A DNA stretch of 64,000 nt. Origin: Streptomyces camelliae. GTDB taxonomy: Bacteria; Actinomycetota; Actinomycetes; Streptomycetales; Streptomycetaceae. The stretch lies in NCBI RefSeq assembly GCF_027625935.1, contig NZ_CP115300.1, positions 5,890,001 to 5,954,000 on the forward strand, written 5' to 3'. Positions 24,769-33,565 of the stretch are shown here, piece by piece. A model generated the notes under the pieces. That model made no database searches. It was not told the origin of the DNA and saw nothing but the letters and a program-made list of their open reading frames with translations. Numbering within the stretch: the stretch's first letter is position 1; each line of letters begins with the position of its first letter. Both the position numbers and the translations under genes were made by a program.

Positions 24769-25134
24769 GCACCGCAACAGCACATTGGCGTACGGCCGCG
24801 CCTCCCCGGTGCGGACCACCAGCCGGGCGCCCGCCGAGAGTTCCTTCAGCCGCTCGTGCGGGACCAGCTCCAGGTCCTCGAAGTGGCCCTCCAGCAGCGC
24901 CCGGTTGGTCCCGCGCAGCTCCTGCGCGGCCGTGGCGCCCTCCACCACCAGCTCGGCCAGCACCCCGTCCAGCACCTCCGCGAACGACGGCACACCGGCC
25001 CGGAACGCCAGGTCCACCACCCGCGGCCCGGCCGGGATCGGCATACCGGCGTCACACACCAGCACCCCGTCCCCGTGCCCCAACTCGGCTATGGCACCGG
25101 CGAGATGACGATTGAGGATCCCCGCCTTCTTCAC
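24754..25134 (-). CDS. rbsD: D-ribose pyranase
   Basis: A 126-residue RbsD: VKKAGILNRHLAGAIAELGH with the active-site His, DAGMPIP, VDLAFRAGVPSFAEVLDGVL, and a C-terminal ANVLLRCGVFF. It interconverts pyranose and furanose ribose before phosphorylation. The GTG start overlaps the rbsK stop (GTGA). Its 3' end has been copied into the tandem repeats at 24658-24768. Confidence 0.9.
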   Translation of the reverse strand: MKKAGILNRHLAGAIAELGHGDGVLVCDAGMPIPAGPRVVDLAFRAGVPSFAEVLDGVLAELVVEGATAAQELRGTNRALLEGHFEDLELVPHERLKELSAGARLVVRTGEARPYANVLLRCGVFF

Positions 25135-26033
25135 AGCGCGTCGACCTCCTCCGCCGTCGGGTACGACTCCTGCGCACCCCGCTTGGTCACAGCGGCGGCG
25201 CCGACGCGGGCCGCGTACTCCGCCGCCTCCGCCAGCGAGGCACCCGACCCCAGCTGCCGGCCCAGCGCGGCCGTGAAGGCGTCGCCCGCCCCCGTCGTGT
25301 CCACCGCGTCCACCTTCACCGACGGCACCCGCGTCACCCCGGAGGAGTCGCACACCAGCGCCCCCTCGGCGCCCAGGGTCACGACCACCGAGCGCGGCCC
25401 CTTGGCCAGCAGCAGCTTCGCCCAGTCCGCGGGCTCCTCGCTGACGCACGCGTCGCCGAGGACGACCCGGGCCTCGTGCTCGTTGACGATCAGCGGGTCG
25501 CAGGCCGCCAGCACCTCCGAGGACAGCGGCCGCGGCGGCGACGGGTTCAGCACGAAGCGGCTGTCCGGGGACAGGTTCCGTACGACCTCCACCACCGTCT
25601 CCAGCGGGATCTCCAGCTGCGCCGACACCACCCGGGAGGCGTGGAAGAGGCTGCCCGCCGCCCGGACGTCCGCCGGGGTGAGCCGGGCGTTGGCCCCGGG
25701 GGACACCACGATGCTGTTGTCCCCTTCAGGGTCGACGGTGATCAGCGCCACGCCCGTCGGCGCCCCGCCCACCAGCACGCCGACCGTGTCGACGCCCGCC
25801 GAGCGCAGCGAGTCGAGGAGCAGCCGGCCGTGGCTGTCGTCGCCGACCCGCGCCAGCAGGGCCGTAGCGGCACCGAGCCGGGCGGCGGCGACCGCCTGGT
25901 TGGCGCCCTTGCCGCCCGGGTGGACGGCGAGGTCACCGCCGAGCACGGTCTCTCCGGCGGCCGGCCGCCGCTCGACATCGATCACCAGGTCGGCGTTGGC
26001 CGACCCCACGACCAACAGGTCGTAGTCGTACAT
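25131..26033 (-). CDS. rbsK: Ribokinase
   Basis: A 300-residue PfkB-family kinase. The N-terminal sugar-binding motif is HPGGKGANQAVAAARLG, and the C-terminal anion hole/catalytic base is D-T-T-G-A-G-D-A-F. NPSPPRPL and VNEHEARVVLG are ribokinase-type. It phosphorylates ribose at O5 in the cytosol. ATG at the complement of 26031-26033 follows GGGGAG. It lies between rbsCB and rbsD in the operon. Confidence 0.92.
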   Translation of the reverse strand: MYDYDLLVVGSANADLVIDVERRPAAGETVLGGDLAVHPGGKGANQAVAAARLGAATALLARVGDDSHGRLLLDSLRSAGVDTVGVLVGGAPTGVALITVDPEGDNSIVVSPGANARLTPADVRAAGSLFHASRVVSAQLEIPLETVVEVVRNLSPDSRFVLNPSPPRPLSSEVLAACDPLIVNEHEARVVLGDACVSEEPADWAKLLLAKGPRSVVVTLGAEGALVCDSSGVTRVPSVKVDAVDTTGAGDAFTAALGRQLGSGASLAEAAEYAARVGAAAVTKRGAQESYPTAEEVDAL

Positions 26034-26150
26034 CAGTTGACTCCCCTTGATCCCCGTGACAATCCTGCGGGACGACCCGGGGCGGACGGCCGCCACCCGG
26101 AACACCCGAGGTGCCCATGGTGTACGACCGCCCGCCCGAGCCGTCCGTCA

Positions 26151-28112
26151 TCAGCCGCTGAAACCGGCCACGTTGTCCTTCGTGACGACCTTCACCGGCA
26201 CCTTCACCGTCGACTCGACCTTCTTGCCCTGCACGGCCTTCAGCGCGTTGTCGACGGCGATCCTTCCCAGCTGCGACGGCTGCTGGGCGACCGACGCGTA
26301 CAGCGTGCCGTCCTTCACCGCCGTCAGCCCGTCCGGGGTGCCGTCGAAGCCGACGACCTGCACCGACGTGCCGGCCTTGGAGCCGAGCGCCTTGATCGCG
26401 CCGAGCGCCATCTCGTCGTTGGCGGCGATCACGCCCTGCACGTCAGGGTGGGCCTGGAGCAGGTTCGACATCACGTCGAGGCCCTTGGTGCGGTCGAAGT
26501 CGGCGGGCTGCTGGGCCACCACCTGGATACCGGGGTAGGCCTTCAGACCCTGGGCGAAGCCGGCCGCCCGCTCGCGGGCCGCCGACGTACCGGCCTGGCC
26601 CTGCAGGATCACGATCTTGCCCTTGCCGCCGAGCTTCTCGGCGATCGTCTTGGCCGCCAGCTCACCGCCGGCCACGTTGTCGGACGCCACCAGGGCATCG
26701 ACGTCGGCCTTGTTGACACCCCGGTCGACGGCGATGACCGGGATCTTCGCCTTGTCGGCGGCCTTCACGGAGTTGCTCGCCGCGTCCGAGTCGACGGGGT
26801 TGACGATGATCGCACCCAGCCCCGAACTGGTGAAGTTCTGCAGCTGGTTGGCCTGCTGCGAGGCGTCGTTCTGGGCGTCGGTGACGGTCAGGTCCACGCC
26901 CAGCTTCTTCGCCTCGGCCTGGGCACCGGCCCGGATCTGCACGAAGAAGGGGTTGTTCAGGGTGGACAGCGACAGACCCATGCGCGGGGTGGCGGACGAG
27001 GACGAGCCGGTGTGCAGGAAGGAGGTCGCGCCGACGACCGCCACGGTGACGACGGCCGCGAGCGCGTACGTCGCCGCCTGCTTGCCCTTGCCGCCCGGAG
27101 CACCGCCGGTGGTCACCGGGGTCGCCCCGGCCTTGCGGCGCACGGTGTCCAGCAGCACCGCCAGCGCGATGACGACACCGATCACGACCTGCTGCCAGAA
27201 CGCCGACACGGACAGCAGGTTGAGGCCGTTGCGGAGCACCGCCAGGATCAGCGCGCCGATGAGCGTGCCGGACGCCTTGCCGGTACCGCCCGCGAGCGAG
27301 GCACCGCCGATGACGACCGCCGCGATCGCGTCCAGCTCGTAGCCGGATGCGGCCTGCGGCTGCGCCGAGGACAGCCGGGAGGCCAGCACGATGCCGGCGA
27401 CGGCCGCGAACAGCCCGGACAGGGCGTAGATCGCGAGCTTCTGCTTCGACACCCTCAGACCGGAGAGCCGGGCGGCCTCCTCGTTGCCGCCGATGGCGTA
27501 CATCGAACGACCGATGTACGTCCGCGCGAGGACCACGGCCGCGACGAGCCCCATCACCACCATGACCAGCACGGGCACCGGCAGCCAGCCGCCGAGCGTG
27601 TCACCGAGGTGCGAGACCGAGTCCGGGAAGGCGATCGGCGAGCCCTGCGAGATCACGAGGGCCAGACCACGCCCCACGGACAGCATCGCCAGCGTCGCGA
27701 TGAACGGCGGCAGCTTGCCGTAGGCGATGAGGAAACCGTTCACCAGCCCGGCCACGACACCCGTGCCGAGGCCGAGGAGGACGGCGACCGGCACCGGCAC
27801 CCCGTGCTGCGTGGCCGTCCAGGCCAGCACGGTCGCCGACAGCGCGGCCACCGACCCGACCGACAGGTCGATGCCCGCCGAGACGATCACGAAGGTCACA
27901 CCGAACGCGAGGATCGCCGTGACAGCGGCCTGCACACCGATGTTGAGCAGGTTGTCGGTGGTCAGGAAGTCCCCGGACAGCGCCGACAGGGCGATGACCA
28001 GGACGATCAGCGCGGTGAGCGCGCCGTTGTCGAGGAGCAGCCGGCGCAGGCCGCCGGGGCCTCCGGGGGCGCCAGTCGCGCCCTTCGTGCTCGTGAGCGT
28101 GTCAGTGGCCAC
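26151..28112 (-). CDS. rbsCB: Fused ribose ABC permease and substrate-binding protein (RbsC-RbsB)
   Basis: A 653-residue fusion. Residues about 20-335 are the RbsC/AraH permease, with many membrane helices, AGIDLSVGSVAALS and the GGNEEAARLSGLRV cytoplasmic loop that contacts the ATPase. After a linker with one more membrane helix (AATYALAAVVTVAVVGATSF), residues about 378-653 are a complete RbsB-type binding domain (MGLSLSTLNNPFFVQIRAGA, VNPVDSDAASN, DNVAGGELAAK, GVIAANDEMALGAI). The binding protein is thus tethered to the permease instead of being a lipoprotein. The GTG (complement of 28110-28112) overlaps rbsA and has AAGGAGG inside rbsA. Confidence 0.92.
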   Translation of the reverse strand: MATDTLTSTKGATGAPGGPGGLRRLLLDNGALTALIVLVIALSALSGDFLTTDNLLNIGVQAAVTAILAFGVTFVIVSAGIDLSVGSVAALSATVLAWTATQHGVPVPVAVLLGLGTGVVAGLVNGFLIAYGKLPPFIATLAMLSVGRGLALVISQGSPIAFPDSVSHLGDTLGGWLPVPVLVMVVMGLVAAVVLARTYIGRSMYAIGGNEEAARLSGLRVSKQKLAIYALSGLFAAVAGIVLASRLSSAQPQAASGYELDAIAAVVIGGASLAGGTGKASGTLIGALILAVLRNGLNLLSVSAFWQQVVIGVVIALAVLLDTVRRKAGATPVTTGGAPGGKGKQAATYALAAVVTVAVVGATSFLHTGSSSSATPRMGLSLSTLNNPFFVQIRAGAQAEAKKLGVDLTVTDAQNDASQQANQLQNFTSSGLGAIIVNPVDSDAASNSVKAADKAKIPVIAVDRGVNKADVDALVASDNVAGGELAAKTIAEKLGGKGKIVILQGQAGTSAARERAAGFAQGLKAYPGIQVVAQQPADFDRTKGLDVMSNLLQAHPDVQGVIAANDEMALGAIKALGSKAGTSVQVVGFDGTPDGLTAVKDGTLYASVAQQPSQLGRIAVDNALKAVQGKKVESTVKVPVKVVTKDNVAGFSG

Positions 28113-29631
28113 GGCTGGCCTCCTTCTGGGTCTTCTCGGTGCTGGGGGTGGAGACGGCGAGGGACATGACGGCGTCCTGGGTGGCCTCGTCGGCGGTGAG
28201 CTCACCGGCGATCCGGCCCTGGGCCATGACCAGCACCCGGTCGCTCATGCCGAGCACCTCCGGCAGATCGCTGGAGATCATGAGCACGGCGGCCCCGGCG
28301 GCGGTCAGTTCATTGATCAGCTGGTAGATCTCGACCTTGGCGCCGACGTCGATGCCACGCGTCGGCTCGTCGAGGATCAGCACCTTGGTGTCGGCCAGCA
28401 GCCACTTGCCGATGACGACCTTCTGCTGGTTGCCGCCGGACAGGGTCCGCACAAGCTGCCCGAGGCCCGCCATCCGCACCCCCAGCTGCCCGGCGATGCG
28501 CTCGGCGGCCACGTGCTGGCTCTTACGGTCGACGAGCCCCGCCCGGGTGGCGGCCCGCATCGTGACGAGCCCGAGGTTCTCCTCGACGGAGGCGTCGAGC
28601 ACGAGCCCCTGCCCCTTGCGGTCCTCGGGCACGAGCCCGATCCCGGCGGCCATGGCGGCGTTCACGTCATGCCGCCTGAGCCGCGTGCCGGAGACGGTGA
28701 CGGCCCCGCCGTCGTACGGATCGGCCCCGAACACGGCCCGCACGACCTCGGTCCGCCCGGCTCCCACGAGCCCGGCGATCCCGACGACCTCCCCGGCGTG
28801 CACCTCGAAACTCACGTCGTGGAACACCCCGTCCCGGGTGAGCCCCTCGACGCTGAGCAAGGCCGAGCCCCGCTCGGGCCGCTGCCGCGGATACTGCTGC
28901 TCGATGGACCGCCCGACCATGAGCCGTACGAGCTCGTCCTCGGCCGTGGAGGCGGGCACCTGCCCGACACTGCGCCCGTCCCGGATGACGGTGACCCGAT
29001 CCCCGAGGGCGGCGATCTCTTCGAGGTGATGGGTGATGAAGACGACCCCGACCCCGTTCTCGCGCAGCTGGCGCACGATGCCGAAGAGCTTCTCCACCTC
29101 CTCGGAGGTGAGCACGGCGGTCGGCTCGTCCATGATGAGCACGCGTGCGTCCAGGCTGAGCGCCTTGGCGATCTCGACCATCTGGAGCCGGGCGATACCG
29201 AGTTCACGCACACGCGCGCGTGGAGACACATGTACGCCCACACGCGCGAGCAGAGCCTCGGCGTCGGCCTCCATCCTCTTCCGGTCGATCATCCCGAAGC
29301 GCCGGGGCTGACGCCCGAGGAAGATGTTCTCGGCGACGGTGAGATCGGGAACGAGGTTGAACTCCTGGTAGATGGTGGCGATGCCGAGCCGCTCGGCATC
29401 CTGCGCACCATGGATCCGCACTTCCTGACCGTCGACGCGGATCCGACCGGCATCGGGCGTATACGCCCCGGAGAGCATCTTGATGAGCGTGCTCTTGCCG
29501 GCGCCGTTCTCACCGAGCAGCACATGGACCTCGCCCCGGCGCAGATCGAAGTCGACGCCGTCGAGCGCGACCACGCCGGGGAAGGTCTTGCGTATGCCCT
29601 CGATGCGCAGCAACTCGTCCGGGTTGCTCAC
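28102..29631 (-). CDS. rbsA: Ribose ABC transporter ATP-binding protein
   Basis: A 509-residue double ATPase of the sugar (CUT2) type. The N-terminal cassette has GENGAGKST, a variant signature region ELGIARLQMVEIAKAL and VLIMDEPTAVL. The C-terminal cassette has the degenerate Walker A GLVGAGRTE usual in this family, LSGGNQQKV and VLILDEPTRGIDVGAK. It powers the RbsCB permease. GTG at the complement of 29629-29631 overlaps the rbsR stop, and its own end overlaps the rbsCB start by 11 nt. Confidence 0.93.
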   Translation of the reverse strand: MSNPDELLRIEGIRKTFPGVVALDGVDFDLRRGEVHVLLGENGAGKSTLIKMLSGAYTPDAGRIRVDGQEVRIHGAQDAERLGIATIYQEFNLVPDLTVAENIFLGRQPRRFGMIDRKRMEADAEALLARVGVHVSPRARVRELGIARLQMVEIAKALSLDARVLIMDEPTAVLTSEEVEKLFGIVRQLRENGVGVVFITHHLEEIAALGDRVTVIRDGRSVGQVPASTAEDELVRLMVGRSIEQQYPRQRPERGSALLSVEGLTRDGVFHDVSFEVHAGEVVGIAGLVGAGRTEVVRAVFGADPYDGGAVTVSGTRLRRHDVNAAMAAGIGLVPEDRKGQGLVLDASVEENLGLVTMRAATRAGLVDRKSQHVAAERIAGQLGVRMAGLGQLVRTLSGGNQQKVVIGKWLLADTKVLILDEPTRGIDVGAKVEIYQLINELTAAGAAVLMISSDLPEVLGMSDRVLVMAQGRIAGELTADEATQDAVMSLAVSTPSTEKTQKEASRGH

Positions 29632-30677
29632 GACGTGCTCCTTTGCACTGGGGAGGGGGACTCCACCGGGTCGGTGGCGGGGGTGGGCGGCTCACCGCAC
29701 GAGCGGCGTACGACGAGCCGGGCGGGCAGGGTGACGGACCGGGGCGTCCGCCCTTCGATCCGGTCGACGAGGGCCCGTACGGCGGCCCGCCCGAGCTCAC
29801 CGGTCGGCTGGGCGATCGCGGTGACGGGCGGATCGGTGTGCACGAACCAGGGGATGTCGTCGAACGCGGCCAGCGCGATGTCGTCCGGAACGCGCAGCCC
29901 ACGCGCGCGTACGGCGTCCAGGGCGCCGAGTGCCATGAGGTTGTCGGCGGCGAAGACGACGTCCGGCGGCTCGGGAAGATCCAGGAACCCCTCGGTCGCC
30001 CGCCGCCCGCTCTCGGCCTGGAAGTCGCCCTGGCCTATGTAGGCGTCGGGAAGCTCAAGCCCGTACTCGGCCAGCGCGGCCCGGAAGGCCTCGACGCGCT
30101 CACTGCCGGTCGTGGTGGCGGCGGGCCCGGCGATGATCGCGAGCCGCCGGTGCCCGAGGGAGTGCAGATGCGCGACCAGATCCCGTACGGCGGCTCGCCC
30201 GTCAGCCCGTACGACAGGCACGTCGAAGCCCGGGATCCACCGGTCCACGAACACCATCGGCGTCCCGGCGCGGGCGGCGTCGAGCATGAGCGGTGACCCG
30301 CCGTCGGTGGGGGAGATGAGCAGCCCGTCGATCCGCCGGTCCAGCAGATTCCGCACGTGATGATCCTGGATCTCGGGCCGCTCGTCGGCGTTCCCGATGA
30401 TCACGCTGTACCCGAGCGCCCTGGCCTCCTCCTCGACGGAGCGAGCCAGCTCGGTGAAGTAAGGGTTCAGTACGTCGCTGATGACGAGCCCGAGGGTGTG
30501 CGTCTGGTCGGTCCGCAGCGACCGGGCCACGGCGTTCGGCCGATACCCGAGCGCTTCGACGGCGGCCAGCACACGCGTGCGTGCGTCCGCACTGACCGAC
30601 GGATGCGCATTCAGGACACGCGACACCGTGGCCACGGACACCCCGGCCGCGGCGGCGACATCCTTGATACTCGCCAA
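29628..30677 (-). CDS. rbsR: LacI-family ribose operon repressor
   Basis: A 349-residue LacI regulator: SIKDVAAAAGVSVATVSRVL headpiece, then a ribose-type effector domain (LGLVISDVLNPYFTELARSV, DGLLISPTDGG, VFVDRWIPG, AAFDDIPWFV). It is the first gene of the rbs operon and probably represses it until ribose binds. The start is TTG (complement of 30675-30677) with AGGAGGTG upstream. Two facing operators lie at 30740-30787. Its stop overlaps rbsA (GTGA). Confidence 0.9.
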   Translation of the reverse strand: MASIKDVAAAAGVSVATVSRVLNAHPSVSADARTRVLAAVEALGYRPNAVARSLRTDQTHTLGLVISDVLNPYFTELARSVEEEARALGYSVIIGNADERPEIQDHHVRNLLDRRIDGLLISPTDGGSPLMLDAARAGTPMVFVDRWIPGFDVPVVRADGRAAVRDLVAHLHSLGHRRLAIIAGPAATTTGSERVEAFRAALAEYGLELPDAYIGQGDFQAESGRRATEGFLDLPEPPDVVFAADNLMALGALDAVRARGLRVPDDIALAAFDDIPWFVHTDPPVTAIAQPTGELGRAAVRALVDRIEGRTPRSVTLPARLVVRRSCGEPPTPATDPVESPSPVQRSTS

Positions 30678-30739
30678 CGCCGGCTCACCTCCTCGTGAGA
30701 CTCCCTGGTGGAACGGACAGCGGTGTAACCGTCGAGTCG

Positions 30740-30787
30740 TGTAATCGATTCCATGCCGTGCCGTAGGAGGGATTGGAATCGATTACA
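30740..30787. promoter_or_regulatory. Two facing LacI-type operators for rbsR
   Basis: TGTAATCGATTCCA (30740-30753) and its exact reverse complement TGGAATCGATTACA (30774-30787) are each near-palindromic around ATCGAT, 34 bp centre to centre. They lie 63-110 bp upstream of the rbsR start. The pair suggests two repressor dimers, possibly bridged. Confidence 0.75.
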
Positions 30788-30833
30788 TGGCGGGATGCAA
30801 GAGGTTGAAGGTTGACCGAAACCTAATCGTGAC

Positions 30834-30858
30834 CGGGGCGGGGCACGCGTCCGCCCCG
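30834..30858 (-). terminator. Hairpin terminator after the MFS gene
   Basis: CGGGGCGG (30834-30841) and CCGCCCCG (30851-30858) form an 8-bp GC stem with a 9-nt loop. It lies 65 bp downstream of the MFS stop on the reverse strand. Confidence 0.45.
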
Positions 30859-30922
30859 CCTGCTCCAGCGGAAGGTGGCTTCCGGGCTGCGAGAGACGGG
30901 GCGGGGCAGCGGGCTGACGGGA

Positions 30923-32401
30923 TCAGTCGCGGGGCAGGAGGAGACGGGCGAGAGCGGCGGTGACGAGGAGGAGGGCGGCGACGGCGACGAGGCCGAGGCG
31001 CATGCCCGGAAGGGAGAAGCCGCCGCCGGGGCCGGAGAGCAGGCCGCCGAAGAGGGCGACAGCGAGCGCACCGCCGGTCTGGCGGAGGGAGTTGAGCAGC
31101 CCGGACGCGGTCCCCGCGCGATCGCCCGGGACGACGTCGATCAGCAGCGCGGTCAGCGCGGGTACCGCGAGTGCCCCGCCGATGCTCAGCGGCAGCAGCA
31201 GAAGCAGCACCAGCCAGAGCGGGGTGTGCGCGGCCAACGGCAGCATGGCCAGCATGGCGACGGTGAAGACCAGCTGACCGGTGACGATCACCGGCCGCCG
31301 TCCGATCCGTTCCGCCAGGCGCGGTGACAGCAGATTGGTCGCCGTCACCACCGCCGACATCGGGACGAACATCAGCCCGGCCGCTGTTCCCGACATTCCC
31401 CGCAGCTGCTGGTAGTACAGCCCGAGAAGGAAGATCCCGCCGTAGAAGGCGGCGTTGACGGCGAAACCGACGGCAAGCGGGACCGCCACCCGGCGATCGG
31501 TCAGTATCGCCAGGGGGACCATGGGCTGGCGGTGCCGGGACTCCACCGCGTGGAAGGCGAACCCGGAGGCGACGGCGAGCACGGCGGCGATCAGCACAGG
31601 GAGACTGGTCCAGCCCAGGTGCCCGCCTTCGATCACCGTGAACGCCAGCCCGGCCAGGGCCAGTACGGCGGTGAGCTGGCCGCCGCCGTCCAGCGCGGCC
31701 GGCCGGCGCGCAGAGCGTGGCACGCGGACCAGCAGGCCGAGGATCACCGCTCCCACCGGGAGGTTGAGCAGGAAGACCGCCCGCCAGCCGGCCGACTCGG
31801 TGAGCAACCCGCCCAGCACCGGGCCCGCGGCCATGGCCACCGAACCGCCGACCGTCCACAGCGCGATGGCGCGGGCGCGCTCCCGGGCGTCGTCGTAGGC
31901 CTGCCGGATCAGGGCCAGCGAGGCCGGCATCACGACCGCGGCGGCGCCGCCCTGCGCCACGCGTGCGGCGACCAGCAGGCCGATACCGGGCGCGAGCGCG
32001 CAGCCGAGCGAGGCGAGGGTGAACAGGGCCACGCCCCAGCCGTAGGCGCGGCGGGCTCCCGCGCGGTCGGCGATGGCGCCGGCGGAGAGCATCAAGGCCG
32101 CGAACATCAGGGTGTACGCGTCCACCACCCACTGCAGCCCGGCCATCCCGCCGCTGAGGGAGTCCCGGATCGAGGGCAGGGCGATGTTCACGGCCGACAC
32201 GTCGATGGTGATCACCGTGAACCCGAGGAGCGAGGCGATCAGCGCGACGCCCGCCCGCCGGGACTCGGCGGGGGCGTCGACGGGCGGCGCGTCCGGCCGG
32301 GCCCGGTCCGGCCGTCGTCGCCGGGGCCCGGGGTCCGATGTCTCGGGGCCGTGCCCGTGCGCGGGGACAGCGGACGATGACAGTGAAGGGGTGCGCGGCA
32401 C
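30923..32401 (-). CDS. MFS transporter, DHA2 (14-helix) drug efflux family
   Basis: A 492-residue transporter with a charged, Pro/Arg-rich N-terminal tail of about 48 residues followed by roughly 14 hydrophobic helices. DHA2 features include ASLLGFTVITIDVSAVNIALPS (motif D1-like), GAIADRAGARRAYGWG (motif A) and GPVLGGLL (motif C, the antiporter signature). It is a likely proton-driven exporter of a drug or metabolite. GTG (complement of 32399-32401) follows AGGAGG. It is divergent from an MmyB-type regulator, its probable controller. Confidence 0.88.
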   Translation of the reverse strand: MPRTPSLSSSAVPAHGHGPETSDPGPRRRRPDRARPDAPPVDAPAESRRAGVALIASLLGFTVITIDVSAVNIALPSIRDSLSGGMAGLQWVVDAYTLMFAALMLSAGAIADRAGARRAYGWGVALFTLASLGCALAPGIGLLVAARVAQGGAAAVVMPASLALIRQAYDDARERARAIALWTVGGSVAMAAGPVLGGLLTESAGWRAVFLLNLPVGAVILGLLVRVPRSARRPAALDGGGQLTAVLALAGLAFTVIEGGHLGWTSLPVLIAAVLAVASGFAFHAVESRHRQPMVPLAILTDRRVAVPLAVGFAVNAAFYGGIFLLGLYYQQLRGMSGTAAGLMFVPMSAVVTATNLLSPRLAERIGRRPVIVTGQLVFTVAMLAMLPLAAHTPLWLVLLLLLPLSIGGALAVPALTALLIDVVPGDRAGTASGLLNSLRQTGGALAVALFGGLLSGPGGGFSLPGMRLGLVAVAALLLVTAALARLLLPRD

Positions 32402-32430
32402 AGTGACCTCCTGGATGCGGCAGGCGTGGT

Positions 32431-32443
32431 TGACGGTCCGTCA
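32431..32443. promoter_or_regulatory. Palindrome TGACGG-T-CCGTCA near the MFS start
   Basis: A 13-bp perfect palindrome lies 30 bp upstream of the MFS start in the 240-bp divergent region. A related CCGTGACGG half-palindrome lies near 32550. It is a candidate operator for the divergent regulator. Confidence 0.4.
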
Positions 32444-32650
32444 GGGATGATCGGGCGGGCGGCCGCAGACCACGGGGGCCGCGGCCCGGTGTCTCGCACC
32501 CCCTGGGCCCCGGCGGCCGGGCCGCCCGCTCCGGGGTCAACTCTCCGCCCGTCCGTGACGGCGCGGCAGACCGCGCTGTACCCGGGGTGCGGCGTTCCAG
32601 GCCCTGACACGGCCTCCCATGAGCCTCGCCCGCCTGCCAGAATGGGTCGA

Positions 32651-33553
32651 ATGGCAGCAGCGACGGAGGCACGGGGCACCGAACTCGGCAGATATCTGAA
32701 GGCCCGCAGGGCGCAGGTGCGACCGGAGGACGTCGGCCTCCCGGCCGGCGCGGGTCTGCGCCGCACCCCCGGACTGCGCCGGGAGGAGCTGGCCGCGCTG
32801 GCCGGGGTGAGCGTGGACTACTACATCCGCCTGGAGCGCGGCCGGGAGACCAACCCCTCGCCGGCCGTCGTGGACGCCCTCGGCCGCGCCCTGCGTCTGC
32901 GCGGGGACGCCTACGAGCGCCTGCACGAGCTGGCGGAGCTGGCCTCCGGCCGGATGTCCGAGCTGCCGGCCTGCTCGGACCACACCGTCCGCGACTCGGT
33001 GCTGCGGCTGCTGGAGTCGGTGCGTCCACTGCCGGCCTACGTGGTGAGCCGGTACAACCTCCTACTGGCCGCGAACCCGCCGGGCCGTCGGCTGCTGCCC
33101 GGGCTCTGGGACTGGCCCCAGCACCAGCGCAACCTGACCCGCTATCTCTTCCTCCACCCGGTCGGGCGGACGCTCTACGAGCCGTGGGAGGAGACGGTCG
33201 CGTTGTCGGTGGCGCATCTGCGGGCGGTCGCGGGCGCCGACCCGGACGACCCCGAGCTGACCGCGCTCGTCGGCGAACTGCTGCTGAAATCACCCGAGTT
33301 CGCGCGACTGTGGGAGCGCTACGACGTATGCGAGCGCGGCGGCGGGCAGAAGGTCTTCCGGCATCCGAAGACCGGACGGATGACCCTCACCTACGAGGTC
33401 ATGCGACTGGCCCGGACCGGCGACCAGCGGATGGTGGTGTACCAGGCAGCCCCCGGCACCCCGGACGAACAGGCCATGCTCCGCCTGGACCCGGCGGACA
33501 CCCACCCGGCCCCGACCCCCATGGGCCATCCGACCCTGGCCCCCGCGAACTGA
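32651..33553 (+). CDS. XRE-type regulator with MmyB-like ligand domain
   Basis: A 300-residue regulator: HTH_31 domain (ELGRYLKARRAQVRPEDVGL, RTPGLRREELAALAGVSVDY, YIRLERGRETNPSPAVVDAL), then an MmyB-like PAS-type ligand-binding domain (LLESVRPLPAYVVSRYNLLLAANP, RYLFLHPVGRTLYEPWEE, FRHPKTGRMTLTYEVM). Such regulators commonly sit divergent from an efflux pump or oxidoreductase and bind a fatty acid or drug-like ligand. ATG at 32651 is used; an in-frame ATG at 32642 is nine bases earlier. Confidence 0.85.
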   Translation: MAAATEARGTELGRYLKARRAQVRPEDVGLPAGAGLRRTPGLRREELAALAGVSVDYYIRLERGRETNPSPAVVDALGRALRLRGDAYERLHELAELASGRMSELPACSDHTVRDSVLRLLESVRPLPAYVVSRYNLLLAANPPGRRLLPGLWDWPQHQRNLTRYLFLHPVGRTLYEPWEETVALSVAHLRAVAGADPDDPELTALVGELLLKSPEFARLWERYDVCERGGGQKVFRHPKTGRMTLTYEVMRLARTGDQRMVVYQAAPGTPDEQAMLRLDPADTHPAPTPMGHPTLAPAN

Positions 33554-33565
33554 CCTCGCGCCCGC

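Noticed and set aside
25476..28169. Long forward frame across the rbs operon
   Set aside because: Antisense to rbsK and rbsCB, with Arg/His/Gly-rich shadow composition.
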